From positions 693,535-757,534 of the forward strand of contig MSJH02000810.1 in NCBI GenBank assembly GCA_001931875.2: a stretch of 64,000 nucleotides of DNA, in the 5' to 3' direction. The DNA comes from Byssochlamys sp. IMV 00236. Its lineage: Eukaryota; Ascomycota; Eurotiomycetes; Eurotiales; Thermoascaceae. Both the position numbers and the translations under genes were made by a program. This document shows positions 34,889 to 46,458 of the stretch, one piece after another; within the stretch, counting starts at the first letter, position 1; the number at the start of each line of letters is the position of its first letter. The notes beneath the pieces are model-generated. The model made no database searches and had not been told where the DNA came from. It saw nothing but the letters and a program-made list of their open reading frames with translations.

Positions 34889-35687
34889 TGCAGAGTATCT
34901 TGTCAATGTCGAGAGCTTGCCCAACTAGCGACATGGTGGACACGAGTCCGGGATGTTGGTTGGATACCTAAAGAAGTGGTATGTACTTCCATTTGACCTT
35001 TCTCTGCAAGCTCTTATATTACGTGCTTATGGTACTGTCTACAAGGGAGTATCTTGTCTGTACTGCTTTCGAGTTCTCGCGCGCCATACTGAGATATCCA
35101 CATGCGCACGGGCAATGCATCTTGTCAGACAGGCTCATATCTATACCGAATAGCGGTCGGATATAGTTAGTTCAATCTCATTACTAGAGTAGATTTGATC
35201 TGAAACAAGAAAATTCAAACTCAACTAGAGTAAAACGAACAAAATACATATTCAAGATCAGGGTAAATCCAGACAAGAACATCGCATCACCCCACCTCAT
35301 TTCATCACGATCTTTGTTTGTTTCCTATCCACATCCCGAGCCCCACATGAATCATGAGATCTGGAGACCACAACAGTCGGCCCAGAGAGAATCAATCAAC
35401 CGTGCTATTCTAACTTCGGTCAAAAGCCATGGGGACGTGGGTTACTTTCTCGGGTAATTCACTTGCTTGGAGGAGACTTTTGCCTGACGATCGTTGAACG
35501 AAGAGGGGGGGAGATACTGGTTAGACCGGGAAATGTGGGAACGGAGGCTATTTCGGGAATATATATATTGTGACGCCTTGACTAGACCTAGATGGAATGT
35601 ATTTATCTAAATGTGACCGGAAAAGTATTTCTGATCTTGAATTCGAAGTCTATTCACTTGTTCTTTCTTTAGCTGGATATACATATC
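34889..35687. other. Intergenic region, no gene seen
   Basis: About 800 bases of ordinary to AT-rich sequence between the permease relic and the alcohol dehydrogenase, including a GGGGGGG run near 35508. It presumably holds the dehydrogenase promoter. Confidence 0.35.
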
Positions 35688-37541
35688 ATGATTCCTCAAC
35701 TTCAAAAAGTCGCCTGGGTGGACGTGCCTAAACCGCATGCAACACTAACCCTCAGACGCGATGTGCCGGTCCCTAAACCCGCTGAGGGAGAAGTGTTGAT
35801 TAAGATGGAGTGCAGCGGATTCTGGTATGTCGCTACAATATCCAATAAACAATACCAGTTAGATTTAGGGCGCTTATTTTCTGAATTTTTTCTTTACTTA
35901 TTGATTGTATTCTATCTGACTAGTCATTCCGACCTACATAATATCTATGGCGACTTGCCGATGACGACGCATATTGCTGGCCATGAGGGCGTTGGGAGAG
36001 TTGTTGCTCGTGAGTTTAGTCTTTTTTATTATCTATCTTTCTTATTATGAGATAGAAGGAAGTGTTATTCGAGATGAGAAGAGAACCGAGGACTGATGAT
36101 ATACTTTTACTTAATACGCAATAGTTGGACCTGGCACTTCGAGCAAGTTGATGGACAAGAGAGTCGGTGTTAAGTGAGTACTTGCTCAATATGTTTTTTT
36201 TTTTTTCCTTTCCCATAATTGTCAATCATGCGCGAGGTTAAGATATTAGCGATGTGAGATGCATCTATGCTAACTCTCGACACTACTTTCACTGGGCGGT
36301 TAAAGATGGCTGTATAGTGCATGTAAAAAGTGTCCCACCTGCAAAATCAGGTATACAAACTGTCCGAATCAGAATAATTGCGGAAGGGTGAGTTGGGAAC
36401 GCAGAACTATATGTACTGTACATCTCCCTCGATGGGCTCGAATTGCTGACATGAATAGAATGTCCCGGGAACTTTTCAAGGTACGGCCATGAATGAAAAC
36501 ACGCCTTCCATCTTGGTGATTCATCTAACCAAGCACAGAATACATGGTTTCCCCTGCAGACTTCGTGACCGTCATTCCAGAAGGTCTCAAACCAGAGGCT
36601 GTCGCTCCTCTTCTCTGCGGTATGTGAATTTTTCCTATCAAGAGTGGAGTCTGTCCTGACTGGACTCAATACAGCTGGAGTCACGATGTATGGCGCTCTG
36701 AAGAAGCTAGACAGGTACTGTGAGAAAGGCGACTGGGTCGTTCTTATGGGTGCGGGTGGTGGTTTGGGCCACTTGTAAGAATTATCTCTCCTATGAAGGA
36801 TGACGCTGGCGTGTTTAAATCTGACGTGCAAAACACAGAGGAATTCAGATCGGAAAGGAGATGGGGTATCGCGTAATTGCTGTGGATAGGCAAGTCTTCT
36901 TCTTCCTTGTTTACAGGAACGCGATCGTGAGCATACTTAGACCACATCTGACACTGAACTAGTGAGTCTAAAAAGGACATCTGCTTGCACTCAGGCGCAA
37001 CAGCCTTTGTCGACTTGAAAGAAAACGCAAGTACTTTTTCTATCTTGCGCCCAACTATCCGTCTCGAGCTAATTGTAGGTTGTAGGTCGAAGATAAGATC
37101 AAGTACATCTCAGATGGACTCGGAGCTCATGCGGTCGTGGTAGTTGTCGGCCTCGAGCAAGCATACGAACAGGGTGCGAAGCTGCTACGACCTCTAGGTA
37201 CGCTCGTCTGTGTTGGACTGCCGCACCCGGACTATCATATTCCGATCTCGCCTTTGGACTGCGTCAACAAAGGTGAGCTGCTCTGCGACGGACCTGCCTG
37301 TCTGGCTCTGGTCTTGACAGAAACTGACAGTAAGACAGGCTATCAGGTGGTGGGCAGCGCCGTTGGTACAGAAGATGAGATGCAGGAATTGCTCAAGTTA
37401 GCTGCGGATGGGAAAGTCTCGTCGGCTTATGAGGTCTTTGATTTTGACGATATCAACGATGTCATGCTCAAGCTCGAGAAGTATCAAGTGAGAGGACGAG
37501 CGGTCCTAAGGATCGCAGATGTTGGAGCCTCTCGGTTGTGA
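35688..37541 (+). CDS. Zinc-dependent alcohol dehydrogenase, 11 exons
   Basis: Exons are 35688-35824, 35924-36009, 36125-36173, 36306-36387, 36459-36480, 36539-36619, 36675-36774, 36839-36889, 36963-37026, 37086-37272 and 37339-37541, giving 353 residues. Catalytic zinc ligands are Cys46 (GFCHSDLH), His66-Glu67 (GHEG) and Cys152 (PLLCAG). The structural zinc site is Cys97, 100, 103 and 110 (ACKKCPTC...NC). The Rossmann loop GAGGGLGHLG follows at about 178. Family and length match yeast ADH1-type NAD-dependent enzymes. Introns 8 (36890-36962) and 9 (37027-37085) only keep frame and homology if they begin with GCAAGT, so both are GC-AG introns. Intron 10 (66 nt) is stop-free and frame-preserving. 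Ten introns is many for this family in Eurotiales. Confidence 0.88.
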
Positions 37542-37979
37542 CCCTTCTCATAGTGCAAAAACAGCGAGGGAACGACGTGAAAGTGTGTACAGTTCGAACT
37601 TCTCGATCTCCATTGGCTATCTGTTCATGATAGAAACTTTTATTTCCACGAGTGTCTGCAGAACAAAAGACAGAAAAATGCGAACAGATCGAACAAGGTA
37701 ATTAACTGTACTTTGTCGGTCCCCAGTTGGAGTTCATGAATGAATGGAGAGGGAAATCCGACCAGTCTCCAATTTCCCAAGTTAGTGATAATCAATCGCC
37801 TAATACTACCAATTTAAAGGTGTAGGGTATCATATAGTTGATCAGATAATTTTCGGAAACATCGACGATCAGATATCTGGGATATCTCGAAGCACTTATC
37901 AGCCATGACAGCATGCCCTGATCAAACACAGGTAAGGAAGGACGTGCAAATGTATGACCAGCTGCCAGAAACGTTCCTC
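37542..37979. other. Convergent intergenic region, no gene seen
   Basis: About 440 bases between two facing 3' ends. Confidence 0.35.
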
Positions 37980-39620
37980 TTAAGTACCACGAGATACCCA
38001 GCTGAAAAGCTTCTCATGAAGAAGGACAGAGTCCTCTATATAGCCGACCGTGTTTTTTACCTTTAACCACACAATCGACATCGTCCGGTTAATCATGTAG
38101 ACTGGGCCGTCATCGAAGGCGACGTATATAAGGTTATTGCCAATCCCATGTTCCAAGGCATAGGATATCACGTTTTGCACGTACTCCTGGTTCTGCGCCA
38201 AGCCCATCTGGCCGACTATCTGCAGACTCGGCAATCTGTTCAGATGCTCTAATACCATGAGTATAGGTGCCTATAGTGAAAAGATTGTGTCAGAACTTCA
38301 TAAACCTCATGGGGATACAGGGGAAGAGGGTCTGATCTTACTATGTCAGGCTGTCGAGGTCCAAACCGGAGTTCTTCAATTTTATGACACGCTAATATAT
38401 GCTCTGAGACCATCTGTGCGTCTAGGAGATAGTCTTCATGCTCCTGCGGGCAAATGCCGAGAACCTTCAGTGTATTTGAATGCTGTCGCTGCAGAAAATT
38501 CAATAGAGGGCCAAGTGGTTCCACTGGACGATTGGGGTCGCAAGTCATGATGCTGAGGGCTTCAAGGCCGCTGAAGGAACTGATGAACTCTATCAGACCA
38601 GATGCCAGAAGATTGGTTGAGAGCCGTGACGGTCGCAACCCAGCCTCCATGGCTGACGACCAGAATTCGTTGCAGTCCGACACCTGAAAGGATGGGCCGA
38701 TCTCAAAGGTCAGATCCTTCAATGTCGAGGAACATATGCAATTCCATACCGAAGCGGGACTCCACCCAAGGTCTGAGAAGCCCCTGAAATCAAGAGCTGT
38801 AAGTGGAAACCTTTGCCTTTGATCTCGCCAGCGGGAAAGAAGTGGTTCCACCGAGAGTTCACTATCTGCATCTGCCCAGAGTGTGAGTTCTTTGAGTTTA
38901 CTTGCAAAGAGAGGGGCGTCAGCAAAGGACTCTAAAACGGCATGGTTATCAATCTGTACAAGGTTCAGTGACTGAACATTGATATGCCTATCGAAGCCGA
39001 GCACTGGGTGGAAATACGGCTTTGGCGTAGAATTAGTGCCCAGTCGTAATTGCAATCTCTCGAGGTGAGGTCGCGCTATCACGGATGCAACCAACCGCTC
39101 GGTGATGGAGACTTGAAGGTCCCAGCTACCGCAGTGTCAGCCTCAATGCAAAGGGCATGGAACGTCCCGATGACTATAACGCGTGCACGTACATGAACTC
39201 TTTCAAGTACTGCATTTTATCCACACAGCATGCAACAAGTGCGCTCAACATTCTTGCTGCAGGAGAGAGGACACCCTGGGGACCGAGGTCCGAATCGATA
39301 GCGTCGTAAGTCTGGTACCAGGACCCTGTTACCATGACAATTCTGGTGAACTTCGTCTTATCAAAGGACGAATCCGACATGATATCGAGCATCAGCAAGA
39401 GACGGTCTCTGCTTGTTATCTGGCCTGAACTGTGAAAGCGCAAGGTGTGGTATAGATTCGGAGTGACTAGGCGGTGCAGTTCGTGATTCACCAGTGCCAA
39501 ACTTGCGAGCTCCTTAGGTTTCAGCTACATGAAGACCGTTAGGAGCGTTTCCTGAAGGGTAGGATACTTGCTGACCTCCCTCCCCATTGTCTCTATCAAC
39601 ACAACCAGCATGCTAGCCAT
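37980..39620 (-). CDS. F-box/LRR-like protein
   Basis: Exons are 39620-39576, 39524-39193, 39125-38342 and 38270-37980, giving 483 residues. The ATG sits in an ACCATGG-like context (minus strand). Right after the first intron comes LKPKELASLALVNHELHRLVTPNLYHTLRF, the second half of a fungal F-box. What follows is leucine-rich with LRR-like spacing (LKELTLWADADSEL, LTALDFRGF, LEALSIMTC, LKVLGICPQ, IEELRFGP). F-box proteins recruit substrates to SCF ubiquitin ligases. The usual LPxE opening of the F-box is not obvious in exon 1 (MASMLVVLIETMGRE), so the first exon may be mis-set or the domain shortened. Donors GTACGT and GTAAGA support introns 2 and 3. Confidence 0.65.
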
Positions 39621-40857
39621 GGTGACTTGGTATTCATCCAATTTCGTAAAATGTTCGCTCGGGTCATGGCTGTCAACGGTCGCCATTCTTGGTTTATGTG
39701 TACATTATATATCATCTCGGGGCCCACTAGGTAATACGTCCCCTTGTTTTTTCTCCACGAGTTTAAGGCATTATCGGATTGGGCAGGAGATATCAACCGC
39801 GTGCGAGGCGTCTCGGTATCTACTTTCGTTCAGGACATGGAATCGCCTCCAGGTGTAAGACTCCAGTGACTAGGAACTGAAAGCCACTTGTTACGCCAGC
39901 TAGAAGCGACGATTGGTGTATTTGACATCATAGTTGCAGAATATCGTCTGAGTTTTGTCGCGCTGTGAGGCGCCTCAGCCAGTACGATGCAGCTCCAGGG
40001 TCCCGGTGGATGGGTATTCTGATGCACTGGCCAATTCAACTCGGGCGGATAGCTCAACCGGCCTCACTGCTTCGAGAATCCTTGTAAAACAGGATGATCC
40101 CGAGAGACCAAGGAAGATCGACAGTGCTGTTGCTCCATGCAAATGCGCCAAACATCCGGATAATGTTTCCTCGAACCGCAGGGGAAGGCACACGACATGC
40201 CATTCACGCTCAGGAGGGAAAAAGGCGTGCAGATACATATACAGAGGGATGCTGTTGGCACGGATCGTTCAGCCCTCCTTCGCCCGCCCGCATAGTCTAG
40301 ACTGAGCATGGCACATGGCACGGAGCAGGTTTGAACCTTATGGCTCTCATAAGTACTATCGAACGCATGGAAACGTCTGTCTCAACTTGATCGCCAGATA
40401 TACCAGTAAGACACCCCTCTTCTTGCAACAGCCATTACTGGAGTAGGAACTAGATTGACAGAACGCGCAGTCAGTCCACCATGAGGGTACCCCGTTGCTG
40501 TCTTGGTTGCACGGTATCTTTGCGAGTTGTCCAAAGTTAAGGTCATGTCTGCCTTATGAAGATGATTTGATGCTCCTCTGGAACCAGATATGCCGGACAT
40601 GAGTGGGAGCGAACAGATCCATTACCATAATGTTTGGTCTCGTCTTGCAGAAGGCGATGAATACGCGGGCATACGATGACACACCAGCGAGGCACAGCCT
40701 CTTCTAGACTGAAACAACTAAGGGCAATTATTTGGTTCGCTTGAACCGTAGCGTAGTGTGATTTCACAGTGAGTGTTCCGGAGAATAGATCGTATAGAAC
40801 TATACTGTTGTGCGATGTTTATTTACAATACCTTCCGTAGCAGCGCTCGACTATGTC
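39621..40857. other. Intergenic region, no gene supported
   Basis: About 1.2 kb between the F-box-like gene start and the peptidase gene end. Several 70-116 codon frames exist on both strands, but none shows a motif or consistent start. Confidence 0.35.
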
Positions 40858-42795
40858 TTAACGACCACCGATTCGGCTTGGAACCGCAATTTTCAGTAGT
40901 TTCGAGAAGTCCGGGGTGCCTAGACCGGTGACGGGGTCCCAGCCTTTGGTGGCATTCCAGCTGGCATATGGGACTACAGGGCCGCCGTTGGGTGCACCGT
41001 TGAAGCGAGCGTGGCCGTCACAGCCAGTGCTGCCACCATGGACAATGTCGTTGAGACCACCACGACCGGCACTGTAGATCCATGGGTTCAAGAAGCCCAG
41101 CGGAGGTAGATGGGCCTTGAGACGTGCATCATTCAATAAAGCGATCAATGCGGAAAAGGTGGGCGAGGCGCAGGACGTGCCCTCATAGCCCTTGAGAACA
41201 CCCTTGTCATAGACCGAATATCCTACGCCCTGAGCAGCCACATCAGGGAAGCCACGGCCACCTGGGTTATACAGACCCTTCCACTTATCTCCAAGCTGTG
41301 CCAGATACGCAGCGACAGCACCACGCTGATAATCTGGCATGGGCCACAGATCGGAGAAACCGCCAGAAGAGAAGAAGGTGGCTTCCTCAGGAGCAACGTG
41401 TTGCGTTGCACCAACGGAGGTAACCCATGGGCAGCTTGCTGGGAATTGGGGCATGAACCTGGTTAGATTCCTGCCATCATTGGTCAGGCAGGAAGACCCG
41501 ACGCCGCTATCACCAGACGAGAAGAGAACCGACACACCGCGGCTGCCAAGCTGAGCATACAGATTACAGACAGAGCGGGCGTATCTCTCAGGAACGCTCT
41601 GCACTCTGTCAGTAAAGTTCTTCAACGTTTGTTGCTAACGGATCGCTCACCTGTTCATCCTCGCCATACGACGTGGAAAGGACCTGGGGCAGATCCTTCT
41701 GGTCCCTCTTCAGGACGTTTTGGAGGAAGGCCAGATACGGCTCGTTCTGGTTGTCAGCCTGAGTTGGCTCATCAAGATCGGGAATGAGGTAGCCTAGGCC
41801 ACCAGTGCTGTACTCGGTCACAGGAAGTGGGGAGCTCAATCCAACGATATACTGCAGATCCAGATTGGCCTCACCACTGTCGGAAGCCGAGTTCTGGTCA
41901 TTAAGACCCCCATTGTAGGTGATAACAGAAAAGTTTTGGCCAATAGCGTAAGGGGCAATGTTCTTCTCAAACAGCTCAAGGTCTGAATAGCGGGCATATT
42001 CTTCGAGGTAGCTGGAGAAAGAAACCTTGCTGCCGCTAGCGGGGTCCGCTTTGTAATTACCAACATTATACAGGCTTTTCAGACACTGAGGAGTGATCAC
42101 CGCGTTGCAATTGGTTGCATTAGATGCGGCAAGAGCGTAGGCTCTGAGTTGCGCGTCATGGCCAATGAGCTCCCCCCTGGACGTTGCTCCTTCGACACGA
42201 ATATGCCCGAAGCGTGTCGTTGGCTGGATCATGTTGATATGCTGGGCCACGGCATCTGGGACCGAATACTCCAGGGTACGGAGTCTGTGGACATCACGAA
42301 CGTCGCTGACGTACCATTGGAAGTGTGCGTCCAAGAGCTCGTTAGCCACTCCGACAGTGGTCCGGAAATTGACCCAGTCGGCATCTTCTTCAATGTCGCT
42401 AACACCGGCAGCATGCAGCCAATCCATGACCGCATCAACGGCCTCGCTGCTAGGAAGCAGCATGCTCTTCATCTCGTCGTGCGACTGGAAGTGTTTGCCG
42501 TAGTTGGGGTGGTCTGGCGTCGACATCTGCAGGACGGCCTGCTCGAAGGCGTCGACATCCTTCTGCTGCAGGGCAATTTGAAGCCGGATGGGTTGGTCAT
42601 TTTCAGGGACATGAGAGAATTTCCACCCTGACAAGTTTGGTCAATAGCTATTCCCAGAGAGTAGTAAGATCAAGGGAGGAACAACACACCTTCAGGAACT
42701 GCGCGCAGCTTCTCCAACACCTCTCCGGCAACTGACGAGGTGAGGAGGGAGACAACAGCCAGCGACAGAGCGCCGCGACCAAGTCGAGTAAACAT
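40858..42795 (-). CDS. Secreted sedolisin-type serine-carboxyl peptidase (S53; tripeptidyl peptidase-like)
   Basis: Exons 42795-42690, 42627-41651 and 41598-40858 encode 607 residues. A signal peptide is evident ([20 protein letters not shown], cleavage probably near SSVAG). The Pro-kumamolisin activation region follows ([31 protein letters not shown]). The catalytic domain has Glu288 and Asp292 ([10 protein letters not shown]), the oxyanion Asp391 (SSGDSGVG) and the nucleophile Ser503 ([14 protein letters not shown]). The calcium-site region ([14 protein letters not shown]...GWDPVTGLG) is present. Fungal relatives (SedA-D) release tripeptides from proteins at acid pH. Several NxS/T sites suggest N-glycosylation. 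Which Sed paralogue it is cannot be fixed by eye. The last intron uses acceptor GTGCAG rather than the nearby CTGACAG, which would break the frame. Confidence 0.92.
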
Positions 42796-43834
42796 GGCGA
42801 GCTACACGATCACGACAGCGCTGGCCAGGTTCCAATGGACGCAGTGCCTGACAGAGGAACCCACGGGGGTGTGCTCCCTATAAGAATGTGAGATAATGAG
42901 CACGCGATAACAGGACCCGCAGCGTATGTTTAGCTCTTTTCGCTGTCGTCGTACATACTCCGTAAACCATGCCTGGGGGCCCGCGATAGAGGCACCGTCC
43001 CTGTCAATACAACGGAGTCCATCCCCGCGCAGGCTCTAAGCCCGCCACTCTTTCCGTTATCTAGAAGAGCCAATCTCAAGGTTGTCGAATAGGCATTCTG
43101 GTCAAGAAAGAAAGTGGATCTGGAACAAGGAGAATTCGAGAACGTTGCGACTTCTTCTGGGAGCTAGAACTGCTGCCGTTGCTAGCAGCCGCGGCCTGGA
43201 GGATTGCGCAGTTACATAGCGCGCCAGAAACGCATTGGCTTGAAGGATAAGCGGCACCATAAGCAAGTCCAAGGCACGGCCCGTAGGAGTTCTTTGGCTG
43301 ATATTCAGGAACAGATCTCACAACATCCAAGAGACGATCCACCCGTCTAACCCATGTCTGGAAGGTGACTGTTGATCCTGGCAATAATAATGGAGGATTC
43401 TTGCCAAGTTTCCCCTCACAATCAAGCCCCGGACGGAGTCCGAATACGCGACGCTATCGGCATGATAAGCGTTCCTTGACCAAATATTCTAGTTTATCCT
43501 AGTCTATTTGGCCACTTTTTGGGTCAGGAGTCGTGATGCATCTAGGATGGATCCTTGTCTTTGGGGTAGAAAGCTTCTTTGAGGGCATTCTTTCAACTTT
43601 GCACACATAATCTGCGTCTGCTACACTGCCTGCATGTATGTACTTTTGAATGAAAGCAGTCTGCGCCCGATTCTTTGAGCAAAGTACAGGATATTCTTTT
43701 GACTGCCGAGCTTTTCAAGGTACTATTTCGAGTGCTCGTCCGGTATGCTCGATTCTAAGCCTAGCTAGATGGGAATTTTCTGTCTCGCCAACAGCTTCTT
43801 GCGAGCTCCAGAATAAAATGTTTCTCAAGCTTGG
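42796..43834. other. Intergenic region, no gene seen
   Basis: About 1 kb holding the peptidase promoter and the 3' side of the amidohydrolase gene. The stretch at 42960-43080 is relatively GC-rich. The minus frame 43076-43384 has no ATG-to-motif support. Confidence 0.35.
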
Positions 43835-45609
43835 CTACATACCAGAGAATCTCCTGTAGAGCGCTTCTTTCGCAACATCCGCACTCTGAGATTCGCTGCG
43901 TTTCTTGATGGCCTCACGACTCGTGAGCACTTCCTGGACAACATCCTCCCATCTGATTTGCTTCCCTGACCCAAATTTTGGTGCCCCTTGGACCTCGAGT
44001 GGATTGAGGTTCTTGTTTTCTTTGCGAATCTTGCCGTCGACAATAACCATATCGATGTCCCTGACGCTTGCGTGTAGAACCAGTGCAGCAAGGGGATTTT
44101 CCTCTGCGGCACAGACCATGGCTGGACTTCTCGTCTCAAAAATGACAATATCCGCCAGTTTTCCCTCACTAAGGCTTCCAATCTGGTTTTCCAGTCCGAC
44201 AGCTTTCGCCCCTTGGATCGTCCCCAGGTTGAAAGCCTCTTCGACTTTAATATCCACAGCGGGATAGCCTCCACTGCGGACACGCTTCTCATTCTCGACT
44301 GCGCGAGCATTTTGCATGCCTAGTCGTATTTGGGTCAAGATATCAGCAGAATTGTTGCTGTGACAGTCAATACCCAGGGACGCATTGGACTTGATGTCGT
44401 CGCGAAACGCGACGGGATATCCAAGCCCCATTTGAAGTTCTGTGTCTGGGGTAGAAGAGACGAAGGCCCCGTTCTCTCGAATGATTTCATAGACTTCGTC
44501 AGGCGCGCGCGTAACATGAGATAGCAGTACATCGCTTTTCAGTAGTTCACTCTCGGACATCCATTTCACATCGACTGGAACACGGTTAGAGACCTACTAG
44601 GAACTTGGACGAACAGAAACTTGCCCCCTGTGGCATTGCCAACGTAGTGCGTCGTGAAGAGCTTGATACCCGACTTTCGACATTTGGTCCACAAATCGAC
44701 TATCTCCTTCTTGGGTAATGTCCACGAATCAAATGCTAATCCTAAATAGACACGCCCATCTCCGAAGGGCTGTGAACGTGCCAGAGAGTCAAGCTGCGTG
44801 TGCCACCATTCAGGAAACAACTCTTCCTCGTACTCGAGTTTTGAACTAGACCATTCTTTCACACGAGGGATCGCATTGTAGCAGAAGAATGTCCGCAGCC
44901 CTGATGAGGCTGATGCGTTGATGGCAGCGGTTGCTGAGAAGTGTCAATCCTCTATAGCCCAGTAGCGGAACAAGCAGTCGATGATGCTCACCGTGGTCTG
45001 CAGAGTAGATCATATGCGCATGATCAACCACTGTCGTCACGCCGCCATCCAGACTTTCTAGGGATCCTGCAAGCTGACCCCAGTAGATATCATCTGGCTT
45101 ATAGTTGTAGGAGTGCAAGTTACCTGGTAGGCAGAAGTGAGTACGTATCACGTATAAACATATGATGTCGATGAAGACACAAGGAGGCTTTTCCTAGGTC
45201 GTACCATGGACCATATAATCAATGAAGCTGTGGTCTGCATGGCGTCCTTTCAGCTACAACAAGAGTTTCGTCAGATGCTAGTTATAGTATTGAAGTTGGC
45301 AATGCATATTCGAAGACAGACCAAGGGTAGAGCTATAGAGGTCGAAAATAACAAAGGAAGGAAGCAACTTGATCCTATCCTTACCTGACTCTGCCACAGA
45401 TGGTGATGAGTATCGATAAAGCCCGGCGAAACAATTTTATTTGCGCAGTCCACCACTCTCGCTCCCGCAGGGGCAGTGATCCCCTTCGCGATTTTGCGAA
45501 TCTCTTTACCCTCGATAAGTAGGTCGTATCCCTTCAAAACTTGGACTTTCGTTCCCTCATGAGCCAGCAAGTTGCCGCCCTTGAGAAGGATCGTGGGAAT
45601 GGATACCAT
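43835..45609 (-). CDS. Metal-dependent amidohydrolase (deaminase/chlorohydrolase-like)
   Basis: Exons are 45609-45385, 45253-45205, 45123-44992, 44933-44625 and 44574-43835, giving 484 residues. The start gives MVSIPTILLKGG; an in-frame ATG 231 bases upstream (45840) would add an unlikely extension. Features of the amidohydrolase superfamily are VSPGFIDTHHHLW (His68 and His70), TTHYVG (His about 231), LLSHVTRA (His about 258), GIDCHSN (Asp about 308), then SLSEGKLADIVIF and MVIVDGKIRKE of the composite beta-sandwich. The layout matches the ATZ/TRZ/guanine-deaminase type that removes amino or halide groups from N-heterocycles or related nucleophiles. The fourth intron (44624-44575) begins GCAAGT, a GC-AG intron with branch CTAAC. 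It leads the suggested cluster and points away from the regulator. Confidence 0.85.
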
Positions 45610-46458
45610 CGTGGAATTTCCAACCAAGTCTCTGCTAATTTTCTTATTATGTGCTAGTAGTAATATCCTCAAAATAACGTCTTTTATCTGACTTTCAATC
45701 GAGTTGAGATGGAAAGACCTGGACGTCTTAAGTGTACGCAGCACCATTCCTAGGATACCTACTACCCCACAAGGATCTCCGCATAAAATAACGGCCAGTA
45801 GGTTCGCTCCATAGACCGGTCCTTCGGGGGTTCGGTGCATTATGTTACATAGTTCCGTTCGGAGCGGAGTTTTCAGGAGAAGGATTTGAAATCATCTATT
45901 CGCATTACCTATTGCGTTTTCAGAGTTTTATTTTGGGGAAGCCATGCCCTTGCCAACTGAGCATTGTTTTGGAGATACCAAACGATTTGACCTCGTCTGG
46001 ATTATGTAAAAGTCAAAGAGTAGTTAACTAATTACTGGAAATTAGTTGGATCTTATGGGGGCTAGTTCAAACAGTTGTCGTGTAACTGGAAAATACGAAT
46101 TATTGAAGCCAATATGCTGTCTAGGGCTGTTTCAAGATTTCCAAATGTATATTATTACTGTTGGTTTGTTTTTCAAAGTAATAGTCCCATTAAGGGTCTC
46201 GGAGATAAGGCAGTCACCGAAGAGCCAAAGCCCGGTGGATTGCTTACAGCGCTGTCATATTATGCCATTAACGAAGCTTGAATGAGCACAAAGTCTAGGT
46301 CGTTGCTCTGAATAATCTGCATACTGGCAGTTGGAAGGAAGGATATATAGTAGAACACGACTGGCGCAAAGTGGACGGTGATTGTTGGTGACGTTATACT
46401 TTCTATATACAGGAGGGAACTGCCGCGCTAAATACAGAGCACAGTGGCAGAGGTTTCA
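45610..46458. other. Intergenic region, no gene seen
   Basis: About 850 bases holding the amidohydrolase promoter and the 3' region of the NmrA-like gene. AT-rich around 46000-46080. No CACGTG seen here. Confidence 0.35.

Noticed and set aside
39955..40305. 116-codon plus frame between the F-box-like and peptidase genes
   Set aside because: Mirror frames of equal length exist on the other strand and no domain is visible.
42149..42631. 160-codon plus frame opposite the sedolisin gene
   Set aside because: It is the antisense shadow of a well-supported exon with high GC third positions.
45610..45840. N-terminal extension of the amidohydrolase from an upstream in-frame ATG
   Set aside because: The extension has no targeting or domain character, and family members start close to the chosen Met.
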